DNA of 29,079 nt from Proteiniphilum sp. UBA5267 (lineage in GTDB: Bacteria > Bacteroidota > Bacteroidia > Bacteroidales > Dysgonomonadaceae), in assembly GCA_002411515.1 (NCBI GenBank), contig DHTF01000090.1, forward strand, positions 1 to 29,079, read 5' to 3'. Made by a program: the position numbers and the translations under genes. Position 1 is the first letter of the stretch; every line of letters starts with the position of its first letter. Of this stretch, positions 16,257 through 24,548 are shown in pieces. A model generated the notes under the pieces. The model was not told where the DNA came from and searched no databases. It was given only the letters and a program-made list of their open reading frames with translations.

Positions 16257-17618
16257 TTATTCATATTTGAATATCCTCCCTCCGGTCATGATCTGTTGCG
16301 TGGCCGGATCATATGTGGCCTGCATTCCCGTTCGATAAGCGGCATTTGCCATGGCACAGGCAATGGTGTGGCTGTGACCCGCCTCCACCGGACAATTGGT
16401 TGCGATATTTCTTGTCCGCACACACTCCATCCAGTTCCGCATATGGGCTGAGGTGAGCGGATCGCCTCCCGTATTGGCTCCTGCATCTACAGAGATCTTG
16501 GGTAAGGTAAAGCTTTCCAGTTGATTGGCCTGCAGCCCCATGGCTTTAGCCTCCTGTTCCCGCAGCCCTCCCTCCGGTGTAATTTCGTTGGTATCGAGGT
16601 TTAACATCCCGCCATTCGCATAATAAAGCTCCTTGATTCCGCCGGCCGAATTGCTGAAACGGGACGAGTAGGTCACCTGAAACCCCTTGCTATCGTCATC
16701 GAGTGGTCCGTATTCAAAAACGGAAGTCAGCGTATCGGCGTTGGTGCGGCCATCTTTCCATTGGTAAATGCCCCCGTTCGATACCACACTGCGGGGGTAA
16801 GGAAATCCGGTAAACCAATGTACCGTGTCAATCTGGTGACACATCCATTGCCCTGGTATTCCAGACGAATAGGGCCAAAAAAGACGATACTCAAGGTACT
16901 TTCGGGGATCCCATGCCACCTTGGGGCGGTTCATCAGAAAGCGACCCCAGTCCACATCGCTCTCCCTGATCTGGGCACATAATTGAGGGCGGCGCCAGCG
17001 GCCAGGTTGATTCACGTTCCAGCGCATCTCGGCCATCACGATGTCCCCAAATTTTCCCGAACGGATATAATCGTGCGCAGCCTGATAATTGCGACCGCTG
17101 CGCCGTTGTGATCCTATCTGTACCACGATGCCGGCCTCCTTGCACGCTTTCAATGCTGCATTGGCATCGTCCATGGTTTCTGCAAATGGTTTCTCGCAAT
17201 AGGCATCCTTGCCCGCCCGGGCGGCTTCAGCCAGGTGCAACGCATGCTGAAAGTCTGCCGTGCTGATGATCACCGCATCAATGTCGGTGCGTGCATACAA
17301 CTCTTCGTTGTTGCGACACAAGGCTACATCCCATCCTGTTTTCTCTTTGATGTACGCCTTTCCCTCGTCGCGACGGCGATTCCAAATATCCGAGAGCGCA
17401 ACCAGCTCAAAATTCATCTCCCGGGCATGGTGCATGAAACAGGGGAAAAGCGAACTGCGGAACCGGTCGGAGAACCCGACTATTCCCACCCGTATTTTAT
17501 CGTTTGCGCCCGGAACAGCGGAAAAACTACGAGCGCTCAAATCAACACCCTTGCTGCCGACAGCCATGGCTGCCATGCCAGCCGAGATCTTCTGAATGAA
17601 TTTTCTTCTACTTTCCAT
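16257..17618 (-). CDS. Gfo/Idh/MocA family oxidoreductase with Tat signal
   Basis: This 453-aa protein begins with a twin-arginine leader (SRRKFIQKISAGMAAMAVG). The Rossmann nucleotide-binding domain follows from about residue 42 (IRVGIVGFSDRF). The family's EKP motif is present in YCEKPFAET (about 139-147), then GIVVQIGSQRR, and the C-terminal alpha/beta domain ends with NWMECVRTR. Such proteins use a tightly held NAD(P) for sugar oxidation, reduction or epimerisation. Tat-exported members of Bacteroidetes and Planctomycetes often lie in sugar-catabolic loci, and some (GH109) are NAD-dependent glycosidases. I cannot place this one in GH109. Its start overlaps the end of the phosphatase gene by 11 bases, which implies coupled translation. 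The sugar substrate is unknown. Confidence 0.88.
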   Translation of the reverse strand: MESRRKFIQKISAGMAAMAVGSKGVDLSARSFSAVPGANDKIRVGIVGFSDRFRSSLFPCFMHHAREMNFELVALSDIWNRRRDEGKAYIKEKTGWDVALCRNNEELYARTDIDAVIISTADFQHALHLAEAARAGKDAYCEKPFAETMDDANAALKACKEAGIVVQIGSQRRSGRNYQAAHDYIRSGKFGDIVMAEMRWNVNQPGRWRRPQLCAQIRESDVDWGRFLMNRPKVAWDPRKYLEYRLFWPYSSGIPGQWMCHQIDTVHWFTGFPYPRSVVSNGGIYQWKDGRTNADTLTSVFEYGPLDDDSKGFQVTYSSRFSNSAGGIKELYYANGGMLNLDTNEITPEGGLREQEAKAMGLQANQLESFTLPKISVDAGANTGGDPLTSAHMRNWMECVRTRNIATNCPVEAGHSHTIACAMANAAYRTGMQATYDPATQQIMTGGRIFKYE

Positions 17619-18807
17619 CCTCCTGCTTTTTCAGTTCAAACTTGTCAAATAATATGCCTGTAGCGGTATAAGTCTCAAATGTCAACACGTCGGCATCGAT
17701 CCGGACAACCTGGTATAGCTGTGTTTCCACACCAGAGCGGTTCATCCATGGCTGCTTGTTGAGTTTATAAAATTTCGATCCGCTGACGGATACCACATAG
17801 GCTGTTTCCTCAGCATGCGTGCGGGCATAGGTATGGTCGTGTCCCGTCAGTACGAGGTCCACGTGGTACTTTTCGAAAATGGGTTTCCACAAGTTACGCA
17901 GTTCCTTATTGTCGCGGTGTACAGCCGGTGAAAAGATCGGGTGGTGAAAAGTAACGATGGTCCATCGTTGCGGATTGTGCGAAAGCACTTCCTCCAACCA
18001 TTGTTTTTGCTCCTCCTGCTTTTCATTCGAGTTGAGCGAGATGATGCGCGCTCCCTGGAAATCAATATAATAACAACTTTCTTTCACCCCTTCCGGACCG
18101 TTCTGGGGAAAAGTGAACTGGGGTTGCCAGAAGCTGCTTAATCGCCGTGTATCCTGCTCGCTGACATATTCATGGTTCCCGGGTGTGGCTATGACCGGGA
18201 TCACAGCATTCACCCATCCTGGGGCGTTGAACCATTCCCCCCATTGTTCGTCGTTCTCGGCTCTGTTAATCAGATCCCCCGCGTGAAGTGTGAAAGCTGC
18301 ATCGCTAGCGTGACGAAAAGCCTGCCGAAAAACACGCGACCAGTTTTTTTTGATGTCGCGCTGTGCATCGCCGAAGTAAAGAAAAGAAAATGGAACAGCC
18401 TCCAGGGCTGCAGTTTTAAAATGAAACCATTCGGTCCATTGTTTGCCGTCGCCAACACGGTATGCATAGGTGGTTGCGGGAGCGAGGTCTTCAAAGTTGA
18501 CGCTGTGATAATTTACTGCTCCATCCGAATCACTGTGCAGGGGCGTTGTGATGGCCACCTTTTCTTCGGCCTTGATCTCATCCCCGTTATCTTGCGCAAT
18601 GCCTATCTGTGCCATGGCTTGCGTCACAGAGCGGTCGGTTCGCCACGTGACTGCCTGTGAATGGGCAGGGTCTCCGGCCCAGGTAAGCACAATTCTGTCC
18701 GGGTAAGGAGATGCACCCATAAAAGTGAATATAATCAGGCTAAAAAACATCCAGGAAGAGAGCCTGTATAACGTTGTATAGGGTGGAATGTGTTGTTTCT
18801 TTTTCAT
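17608..18807 (-). CDS. Purple acid phosphatase-like metallophosphoesterase
   Basis: This 399-aa protein has an N-terminal hydrophobic segment (about 18-31, a signal or anchor). An N-terminal fibronectin-like domain typical of purple acid phosphatases follows (about 36-133, PDRIVLTWAGDPAHSQAVTW, ending TTYAYRVGD). The calcineurin-like metal centre is complete: GDAQ (Asp147), GDLINRAEND (Asp178), GNHE (Asn211/His212), VTFHHPIF (His288/His289) and GHDHTYAR (His323/His325). The enzyme probably releases phosphate from organic esters outside the cytoplasm. It is the first gene of a three-gene unit with the Gfo/Idh/MocA and sialidase-like genes, which suggests a phosphorylated or otherwise decorated sugar as target; that is inference. 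The start at 18807 lies just after a 223-bp divergent gap. Confidence 0.9.
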   Translation of the reverse strand: MKKKQHIPPYTTLYRLSSWMFFSLIIFTFMGASPYPDRIVLTWAGDPAHSQAVTWRTDRSVTQAMAQIGIAQDNGDEIKAEEKVAITTPLHSDSDGAVNYHSVNFEDLAPATTYAYRVGDGKQWTEWFHFKTAALEAVPFSFLYFGDAQRDIKKNWSRVFRQAFRHASDAAFTLHAGDLINRAENDEQWGEWFNAPGWVNAVIPVIATPGNHEYVSEQDTRRLSSFWQPQFTFPQNGPEGVKESCYYIDFQGARIISLNSNEKQEEQKQWLEEVLSHNPQRWTIVTFHHPIFSPAVHRDNKELRNLWKPIFEKYHVDLVLTGHDHTYARTHAEETAYVVSVSGSKFYKLNKQPWMNRSGVETQLYQVVRIDADVLTFETYTATGILFDKFELKKQEDGK

Positions 18808-18873
18808 GCGAATTCTTTTTTAGAACGTGAATAACTACGGAATAGGCTATGGAACGTTGTTGAAACGTAAGCA

Positions 18874-18891
18874 AAGTAAATGAATTTACTT
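18874..18891. promoter_or_regulatory. Perfect inverted repeat in the divergent gap
   Basis: Arms aagtaaat and atttactt are perfectly complementary across a 2-bp spacer. The repeat lies 67 bp before the phosphatase gene, in the 223-bp gap between two divergent genes. On the minus strand it overlaps a weak -7-like TTACTTTG (18879-18872), with a TTTG at 18907-18904 that is somewhat too far away (24 bp). It may be an operator; no regulator gene lies next to it. Confidence 0.35.
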
Positions 18892-19010
18892 GGACGAGTG
18901 AAACAAAAGTAAAAATTATATGTGCTTTACAGTCACCGATCCAACATGCGGGTGTAGGGGATATATCTTTAAATGGGTACGTTTGATCGGGTTCTTTTTG
19001 GGAAAATGTG

Positions 19011-19018
19011 TAACTTTA
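19011..19018 (+). promoter_or_regulatory. Probable -7 element of the helix-hairpin-helix gene
   Basis: TAACTTTA differs from TAnnTTTG at one base and lies 12 bp before the ATG at 19031. The nearest TTTG upstream (18982-18985) is 25 bp away, rather far. If this is the promoter, the earlier ATG at 18920 cannot be the start, which supports the shorter protein. Confidence 0.4.
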
Positions 19019-19030
19019 GCGAAATTTAAA

Positions 19031-19780
19031 ATGACTGTTGACCCCATGAAATGGAAGGATTTTTTACATTATCAGCGGGGATCGAGGCTTGCGGTGATTT
19101 TGTTGTTGATTCTTATCCTGCTCACCATGATTCTGAACGGGGTGCTTCGTTATGGCAAGAAATCGGAGATGGTGATTGTGCAAAACGAGGCGTTGATCAA
19201 GGAGTTCGATTCATTCCGGCAAACACTGACTGAGCGTGTTCCTCCTTCCCGGAAAATGATTCATGAAACAGAAAAAACCGGAAGCATCCCCCAAAATGAA
19301 AGGCGCGTAGAGAAGGAAGATTCTGAAAAAGAAGCTGCTGCATCGGGATTTGTTCCTTTCCCCCGTACGGAAAAGTTATCAGCCGGAGAGACCATCCGAC
19401 TCAATGAGACCGATACCACACAGTGGAAGAAGGTCCCCGGCATTGGCAGCAGCTATGCATCCCGGATTGTGAAGTACAGGGAGCTGCTGGGAGGTTACGT
19501 CAGGCCGGAGCAGCTGCTGGAGGTGTACGGCATGGACAATGAGCGTTACAACCGCATTGCTCCTTTCCTCACAAACGATTCTACCGTAAAGAAAACGAAT
19601 GTCAATAAGCTGGAGTTTAAAGAGTTGCTGCGTCACCCCTACCTGAACTACAAACAAGTGCAGGTCATAGTCAATTTGCGCAGACGGAATGGGGAGATCA
19701 TCTCCCTCTCCCAACTGGCGATGCTCGATGAATTTACCTCTGAAGATATAGATCGTTTAGCGCCCTATCTCGAATTTTAG
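19031..19780 (+). CDS. Membrane-anchored helix-hairpin-helix (ComEA-like) protein
   Basis: This is the only plus-strand gene. I start it at the ATG at 19031 (249 aa): the longer frame from 18920 runs through a probable promoter and has an unlikely composition. Residues 19-38 form one transmembrane helix. Residues 45-110 are charged and probably a linker. Two helix-hairpin-helix domains follow: one around VPGIGSSYASRI (135-146) and a second in 187-249 (NVNKLEFKELL, QVIVNLRRRNG, ending in LAPYLEF). HhH modules bind DNA non-specifically; ComEA is the receptor for DNA uptake in competent bacteria. This protein has the HhH part outside the anchor, so a surface or periplasmic DNA-binding role is possible, but its function is unknown. 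It converges on valS with a 28-bp gap. Confidence 0.85.
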   Translation: MTVDPMKWKDFLHYQRGSRLAVILLLILILLTMILNGVLRYGKKSEMVIVQNEALIKEFDSFRQTLTERVPPSRKMIHETEKTGSIPQNERRVEKEDSEKEAAASGFVPFPRTEKLSAGETIRLNETDTTQWKKVPGIGSSYASRIVKYRELLGGYVRPEQLLEVYGMDNERYNRIAPFLTNDSTVKKTNVNKLEFKELLRHPYLNYKQVQVIVNLRRRNGEIISLSQLAMLDEFTSEDIDRLAPYLEF

Positions 19781-19808
19781 GATCTGCTTAAAAGGGTGTC
19801 TGTCTCTG

Positions 19809-22436
19809 TTACTTACCCGACAATGCGGCGATATTCTCCTTCAGCAAGGCTATTTTGCTTTCTGCATCGGCCTGTTTCCTGCGTTCCGTTTCCACAATCT
19901 CCGGTTTCGCGTTCTGCACAAACCGCTCGTTGGATAGTTTTTTCAGTACCGACTGCAGGAAGCCCTCGGTGTAGGTCAGTTCGGCTTGCAGTTTCTGCAG
20001 TTCCGCCTCCACATCCATCATGCCGGTCAAAGGAACCATATACTCAGTGGTGCCCACCATAAATCCTGCGGCTCCGGCCTGTTTTTCCGACACAAGAGTG
20101 AAGGAGGAGAGGTTGCACATTTTCGAGATCACACTGTCGTATTTGTCTGCATCGCCACCCACAATCTGTAGCTCAAGCGATTCTTTCTGTGGAATGTTCT
20201 TTTCCAACCGGATGGTGCGCACCCCGGCAATGACCTGTTTTACCCGTTCCATATCGGTCAGCAGCACAGTATCTGCCTCTTCGGCCTGTGGCTGTTGAGT
20301 GGTCATGATGCTGTCGCCTGTTTCCCGTTCTTCCATTGCCTGCCAGAGCTCTTCGGTAATGAAGGGCATAAAGGGGTGAAGCAAACGAAGCAATGCATCG
20401 AAAAAGCCCAGTGTGACCTGGTAGGTTTTGCTGTCGATGGGTTGTTGATAGGCCGGCTTGATGATCTCCAGGTACCACGACGAAAATTCGTCCCAGAAAA
20501 GCTTGTAGACCGTCATCAGCGCCTCGGAGAGACGGTATTTGGAGAAGAGGTCGTTTAACTCGGTGATGGTTTCGGAGAGCTTGCTTTGGAACCACGCTAC
20601 GGCTATTTTGGCCGATTCCGGCTGGGGAATGTGCTCATCGGTCTCCCAGCCCTTGATCAGGCGGAAAGCGTTCCATATCTTGTTGTTGAAATTGCGCCCC
20701 TGCTCGCAGAGCGTTTCATCGAAAAGCAGGTCGTTCCCCGCTGCGGAAGAGAGCAGCATGCCCATGCGCACGCCGTCGGCACCATACTGATCCATCAGGT
20801 CGATGGGGTCGGGTGAGTTACCCAGCTGCTTCGACATTTTCCTGCCCAGGTTATCCCGGACGATGCCTGTAAAATAGACATTCTGGAAACAGGGTTCTTT
20901 GCGGTACTCGTAGCCCGACATGATCATGCGGGCCACCCAGAAGAAGATGATATCGGGACCGGTCACCAGGTCGCTGGTGGGGTAGTAGTAACGGATGTCG
21001 TTGTTATCGGGTCGATTGATGCCATCGAAGACCGAAATCGGCCACAACCAGGAGGAGAACCAGGTATCCAGTACATCCTCATCCTGCTTCAGGTCGTCGA
21101 TCGTGAGGGGATAATCCACCTGTTTCTTTGCCTTTTCAAATGCTTCCTCCTTGCTCATCGCCACTACGTAACCTCCCTGCGGCAGGAAGTAGGCCGGGAT
21201 TTGATGTCCCCACCAGAGCTGGCGGCTGATGCACCAGTCCTTGATGTTCTCCATCCAGTGGCGGTAGGTGTTTTTGTATTTCTCCGGATAGAAGCGAATG
21301 GTATCATTTTCCACCGCTTCGGCAGCTGGTGTGGCCAGCTCTTCCATCTTCAGGAACCATTGCATGGAGAGCTTCGGCTCAATGGCTTCGTTGGTCCGCT
21401 CCGAGAATCCTACCTTGTTGGTGTAGGGCTCCGTTTTATCCATCAGTCCGGCAGCCTCCAGATCCTTTTCAATCTGGGTGCGTACGGCAAAACGATCCAT
21501 GCCGGCATACATCGCCCCATGTTCATTCAGCGTGCCGTCGGGATTAAAGATATCGATGGAGGGGAGGTTATATTTCTCTCCCAGCATATAGTCGTTCACG
21601 TCGTGTGCCGGGGTCACCTTCAGGCAGCCGGTACCGAATTCTATGTCCACATACTCATCTTCGATTACCGGGATCACTCTGTTGACCAGGGGCACGATTA
21701 CTTTTTTCCCTTTCAAATGGGCATTCTTCGGATCGTTCGGGTTGATGCACATCGCCGTGTCGCCCATGATGGTTTCGGGTCGCGTGGTAGCCACCACAGC
21801 ATAGGCACCTGCCGGATCACCCTCAATCTTATAACGGAGATAGTAAAGCTTTCCATGTACCTCCTTGTGGATCACCTCCTCATCCGACAGTGCCGTAAGT
21901 GCCTTCGGGTCCCAGTTGACCATCCGCACACCCCGGTAGATCAGTCCTTTTTCATACAGATCGCAAAATACTTTCAACACACTCTCCGAACGGACCTCGT
22001 CCATGGTGAAGGCCGTTCTGTCCCAGTCGCATGCTGCACCCAGCTTCTTCAGCTGCTGCAGAATGATGCCGCCGTGCTCGTGTGTCCAGTCCCATGCATG
22101 TTTCAGGAACTCTTCGCGTGTGAGATCGCTTTTCTTAATACCCTGTGAAGCCAGCTTGTTCACCACCTTGGCTTCGGTGGCGATGGAGGCATGGTCGGTA
22201 CCCGGCACCCAGCAGGCATTTTTACCCTGCATGCGGGCACGCCGCACCAGCACATCCTGGATGGTGTTGTTGAGCATGTGTCCCATATGCAGCACACCCG
22301 TGACATTGGGAGGCGGGATGACAATGGTATACGGTTCACGTTCATCGGGTTCGGAGTGGAACAGCTTCTGCTCCATCCAGTACTGGTACCATTTGTTTTC
22401 TACCTCTGTCGGGTTGTATTTGCTTGCAATTTCCAT
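19809..22436 (-). CDS. valS: Valyl-tRNA synthetase
   Basis: This 875-aa class I aminoacyl-tRNA synthetase charges tRNA-Val in the cytoplasm. I start it at the ATG at 22436 ([20 protein letters not shown]); the frame is open 52 codons further upstream, but that part covers a -7 promoter element and has no family similarity. HMGH (50-53, the HIGH motif) and KMSKQ (533-537, KMSKS) are present. The CP1 editing domain lies between them ([13 protein letters not shown] at about 216-228, [12 protein letters not shown] at 268-279). The anticodon-binding region and C-terminal coiled-coil arm (about 805-875) are complete. Length is normal. It is an essential single gene with its own promoter at 22510-22542. 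Confidence 0.98.
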   Translation of the reverse strand: MEIASKYNPTEVENKWYQYWMEQKLFHSEPDEREPYTIVIPPPNVTGVLHMGHMLNNTIQDVLVRRARMQGKNACWVPGTDHASIATEAKVVNKLASQGIKKSDLTREEFLKHAWDWTHEHGGIILQQLKKLGAACDWDRTAFTMDEVRSESVLKVFCDLYEKGLIYRGVRMVNWDPKALTALSDEEVIHKEVHGKLYYLRYKIEGDPAGAYAVVATTRPETIMGDTAMCINPNDPKNAHLKGKKVIVPLVNRVIPVIEDEYVDIEFGTGCLKVTPAHDVNDYMLGEKYNLPSIDIFNPDGTLNEHGAMYAGMDRFAVRTQIEKDLEAAGLMDKTEPYTNKVGFSERTNEAIEPKLSMQWFLKMEELATPAAEAVENDTIRFYPEKYKNTYRHWMENIKDWCISRQLWWGHQIPAYFLPQGGYVVAMSKEEAFEKAKKQVDYPLTIDDLKQDEDVLDTWFSSWLWPISVFDGINRPDNNDIRYYYPTSDLVTGPDIIFFWVARMIMSGYEYRKEPCFQNVYFTGIVRDNLGRKMSKQLGNSPDPIDLMDQYGADGVRMGMLLSSAAGNDLLFDETLCEQGRNFNNKIWNAFRLIKGWETDEHIPQPESAKIAVAWFQSKLSETITELNDLFSKYRLSEALMTVYKLFWDEFSSWYLEIIKPAYQQPIDSKTYQVTLGFFDALLRLLHPFMPFITEELWQAMEERETGDSIMTTQQPQAEEADTVLLTDMERVKQVIAGVRTIRLEKNIPQKESLELQIVGGDADKYDSVISKMCNLSSFTLVSEKQAGAAGFMVGTTEYMVPLTGMMDVEAELQKLQAELTYTEGFLQSVLKKLSNERFVQNAKPEIVETERRKQADAESKIALLKENIAALSGK

Positions 22437-22509
22437 ACGATAATTTAATTCAAGTGACAACGGGTATCCATTTATCAGCTTGTTGCTTCTTTGTTCTGTA
22501 AATGAAGTG

Positions 22510-22542
22510 CAAAAATACAAAAAATGCCGTTCAAAACACAAA
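22510..22542 (-). promoter_or_regulatory. Bacteroidetes-type promoter of valS
   Basis: On the minus strand TTTG (22542-22539) and TATTTTTG (22517-22510) are 21 bp apart, matching -33 TTTG / -7 TAnnTTTG. Predicted transcription start is near 22503, with a leader of about 67 nt to the ATG at 22436. No T-box or other recognisable riboswitch was seen in the leader. Confidence 0.55.
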
Positions 22543-22611
22543 ATAGCTTTTTGGAATCGGTATGAAATGAGATATTCATACCTGGAGCACACAACCTTGT
22601 AGGGTATTGGG

Positions 22612-22718
22612 TTATATTTCCCTTATATTTCCCTTGTGTTTTTATAAGGAGATGATAAGGAATATACGAAGGAGTACCGAGGAAGTACCGAAGGAGTACC
22701 GAAGGAGTACCAAGGAAG
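22612..22718. repeat. Block of 11-bp-periodic tandem repeats with hairpin potential
   Basis: Three groups share an 11-bp period. Two exact tandem copies of ttatatttccc occupy 22612-22633. Two copies of ataagga start 11 bp apart (22644 and 22655). Then come five imperfect copies of taccgaaggag at 22665-22718 (the first is 10 bp, two are exact, two have changes). The first group is partly complementary to the second (ttatatttccc against ggaatata and ataagga), so the block can fold into an imperfect hairpin. The units contain gtac, itself a small palindrome. The period is close to one turn of DNA, so every unit would face the same side of the helix. Confidence 0.75.
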
Positions 22719-22810
22719 GTCCCGACTATTATGCACTGAAAAGAGGTTTATACCCTATTTCAATGTAAAACAGGGCAAGCAATTGGAAATGAAGTAGCAG
22801 GATGAATGAA

Positions 22811-23977
22811 TTATTCCTGATAGAGCAGATAGGGTTTGCGTTGCTGCTTGAACTTTACCACGTCGCAAAACCATTTGGCTTTGATCTGCTCTGCCGTTTT
22901 TCCGGCTATGATCTCTTTGCGGATATAATCCACACCGACCAGCTTCTCAAAAAATGAGGTGAAGAATTTGTCGCCCATGTTCAGGTTATGGTATGCATCA
23001 ATCACATAGGAGAGGTCGAAACCGTTTTGAATAATCTGTTCGTCGGGCAGCGTGCGCAGGTCAACGCCGTAGCATGGTTGGTTGAGCAACGGCGGGTTTT
23101 TGGCTCCCGGCACACTGCGGGGGGTGAAGGTGAAGGCGGAATCTTTGTAATCGGGATGTCCGTACACCTCAAACGGGAAGGAGGTACCTCTGCCCAGACT
23201 CATTGCGGTGCCCTCAAAGAGGCAGGTGGAGGGGTAAAGGTAGATGGCGTGGTTGTTGGGCAGGTTGGGAGAGGGGGCGATGGGCAGCACGTAGCGGGTC
23301 TGGTGGGTATAATTCTCGCAGGGCACGACCGTTACGTCGCATACCCGGCCATCGGGGAGCCATCCTTCTCCGTTGATCATCAGCGCCAGCTCGCCCAGTG
23401 TCATGCCGTGCACCACCGGGATGGGCAACCAGCCCACACCCGACTTGTATTTCATGTCGAGGATGGGCCCGTCCACAACCATCCCGTTGGGGTTGGGCCG
23501 GTCCAGCACGATCATTTTTTTGTCGTGCTCGGCGCAGGCATCCATCAGCCGGGCCATGCTGGCGTAATAGGTATAAAAGCGGAGTCCCACATCCTGCAGA
23601 TCGAACAACAGGATGTCGAACGCGTTCATCTTGTCGGGGGCCGGTTTCCCGCTTCCACTGCCGTAGAGCGACCAGATGGGGATGCCGGTCTTCTCATCGA
23701 CCGAGCTGGCCACATGTTCCCCGGCATCGGCGGTACCGCGGAACCCGTGTTCGGGTGAGAAAATACCCACTACATTGAAGTGATTGCCGATTAGCATATC
23801 CACCAGGTGCACGTCGCCTGCCATGCCTGTTTGGTTGGTCATCACTGCCACTCTCTTTCCTTTCAGCAGGGGGAAATAGGCACCGGTCACTTCGGCACCT
23901 GTTCGAACCGATGTTTCGCCCTGTGCGCCGGTCATCGCCGCAAGAAGAATAAACAGCAGGAAATAAAATTTTTTCAT
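22811..23977 (-). CDS. namZ: Exo-beta-N-acetylmuramidase NamZ (DUF1343, GH171)
   Basis: This 388-aa protein has a signal peptide (FLLFILLAAMTGAQG), so it acts in the periplasm. The DUF1343 signature is clear: GKRVAVMTNQTGM (40-52), GIFSPEHGFRGTADAG (71-86, with the presumed acidic catalytic residue Glu76), DILLFDLQDVGLRFYTY, VLDRPNPNG, and PSPNLPN before a long C-terminal region. Members of this family (NamZ of Bacillus subtilis and Tannerella forsythia) remove N-acetylmuramic acid from the non-reducing ends of peptidoglycan fragments. The product can enter cell-wall recycling. The gene starts 3 bp after the merR gene stops, so the two are surely co-transcribed. The family is firm, and length is normal for Bacteroidetes members. 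Confidence 0.9.
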   Translation of the reverse strand: MKKFYFLLFILLAAMTGAQGETSVRTGAEVTGAYFPLLKGKRVAVMTNQTGMAGDVHLVDMLIGNHFNVVGIFSPEHGFRGTADAGEHVASSVDEKTGIPIWSLYGSGSGKPAPDKMNAFDILLFDLQDVGLRFYTYYASMARLMDACAEHDKKMIVLDRPNPNGMVVDGPILDMKYKSGVGWLPIPVVHGMTLGELALMINGEGWLPDGRVCDVTVVPCENYTHQTRYVLPIAPSPNLPNNHAIYLYPSTCLFEGTAMSLGRGTSFPFEVYGHPDYKDSAFTFTPRSVPGAKNPPLLNQPCYGVDLRTLPDEQIIQNGFDLSYVIDAYHNLNMGDKFFTSFFEKLVGVDYIRKEIIAGKTAEQIKAKWFCDVVKFKQQRKPYLLYQE

Positions 23978-23980
23978 ACG

Positions 23981-24376
23981 CTATTCCTCGGTGGTGTGTT
24001 TTGCGTATTTCTGCTGTGTATGCAGCTGATCGAACTCCTCCTCGAGCAGCAGCAGTTCCTTTTTAATCTCTGTGAGCCTTGTCACGGCCTCTGCCCGTTT
24101 TGACTCGTCATCCTTGCTCGATTTCAGGGTCTGGCGGGCGCCTTCGAGCGTCATCCCCTTCTCTTTTACGAGATGGTATACAATCTCCACCTCCCGGATA
24201 TCGTCCCGCGTATACTGGCGGGTGCCACCTGCCGTCTTTTTGGGGTGGATATTCTCAAACTCTTTCTCCCAGAAACGCAAAAGGGAGACGTTGACCGCGA
24301 AATGATCGGCCACCTCCTGAATAGAGTAGTAGAGTCGCTTCTCATCAAATCGGATCGGTTTTTTTCGTTTACCCAT
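23981..24376 (-). CDS. MerR family transcriptional regulator
   Basis: This 131-aa protein has a MerR winged helix-turn-helix at residues about 16-85 (YYSIQEVADHFAVNVSLLRFW, then GGTRQYTRDDIREVEIVYHL). A short C-terminal coiled coil (about 95-125, KKELLLLEEEFDQLHTQQ) probably dimerises it. There is no obvious effector-binding domain or cysteine metal site, so it is a small MerR regulator of the kind common in Bacteroidetes next to cell-wall genes. It lies 3 bp before namZ and behind a well-formed promoter at 24421-24452. A 12-bp perfect palindrome just upstream of that promoter (24458-24469) may be bound by it or by another regulator. Its ligand and targets are unknown. Confidence 0.88.
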   Translation of the reverse strand: MGKRKKPIRFDEKRLYYSIQEVADHFAVNVSLLRFWEKEFENIHPKKTAGGTRQYTRDDIREVEIVYHLVKEKGMTLEGARQTLKSSKDDESKRAEAVTRLTEIKKELLLLEEEFDQLHTQQKYAKHTTEE

Positions 24377-24420
24377 AATTCTATTTTTTCAGCAGTTAGC
24401 AATCAGCGAGAGAAATCTTT

Positions 24421-24452
24421 CAAAAATACTGTTTTCCAAATGAAACGACAAA
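24421..24452 (-). promoter_or_regulatory. Bacteroidetes-type promoter of merR-namZ
   Basis: On the minus strand TTTG (24452-24449) and TATTTTTG (24428-24421) are exactly 20 bp apart, a full consensus match. The predicted start is near 24414, about 38 nt before the ATG. Confidence 0.65.
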
Positions 24453-24457
24453 TTTTT

Positions 24458-24469
24458 TCTGTCGACAGA
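24458..24469. promoter_or_regulatory. Perfect 12-bp palindrome upstream of the merR-namZ promoter
   Basis: tctgtcgacaga is a perfect palindrome ending 5 bp upstream of the -33 element. Its position fits an activator or autoregulator site. It lacks the roughly 19-bp spacing of classic MerR operators, so binding by the MerR protein itself is uncertain. Confidence 0.35.
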
Positions 24470-24507
24470 GTCAAACAGCAACTTTGAATTGAACAGAATG
24501 GTTTGTG

Positions 24508-24537
24508 AAATTCAACTTTTCCGAACTGAATTTTTTT
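24508..24537 (+). terminator. Weak terminator-like hairpin downstream of the efflux operon
   Basis: Arms aaattca and tgaattt flank a 12-base loop and run into seven Ts on the plus strand. It lies 12-41 bp after the stop of the tolC-like gene, which is on the minus strand. The T-run is therefore on the wrong side for that operon, and a role in ending minus-strand transcription is only possible. The stem is short and AT-rich. Confidence 0.3.
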
Positions 24538-24548
24538 GCGTGTGTGAC

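Larger units (their letters stand above)
22437..22810. other. 374-bp spacer between namZ and valS
   Basis: No gene is present. The valS-proximal part holds the promoter. The middle and left-over part holds the 11-bp-periodic repeat block at 22612-22718. No other feature is visible; the last 90 bases before namZ's stop look unstructured. Confidence 0.6.

Noticed and set aside
16257..17618. GH109 alpha-N-acetylgalactosaminidase call for the Gfo/Idh/MocA protein
   Set aside because: The family-level match is clear, but I cannot identify GH109-specific residues; many Tat-exported relatives are not GH109.
18920..19030. N-terminal extension of the helix-hairpin-helix gene from the ATG at 18920
   Set aside because: It runs through a probable -7 element just before 19031, is rich in Cys and Gly unlike the rest, and the shorter start gives a normal anchor close to the N-terminus.
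21201..22148. 315-aa plus-strand reading frame opposite valS
   Set aside because: It is a shadow of valS codon bias, with no domain signature and no start context.
22437..22592. 52-codon N-terminal extension of valS
   Set aside because: It covers a promoter element at 22510-22542 and has no similarity to ValS; the family's usual start fits the ATG at 22436.
22665..22718. CRISPR-like array
   Set aside because: Units are 11 bp and directly abutting with no spacers, and no cas gene is present.
22988..23758. 256-aa plus-strand reading frame opposite namZ
   Set aside because: Its His/Val/Gly-rich composition is that of an antisense shadow; namZ itself is an unmistakable family member.
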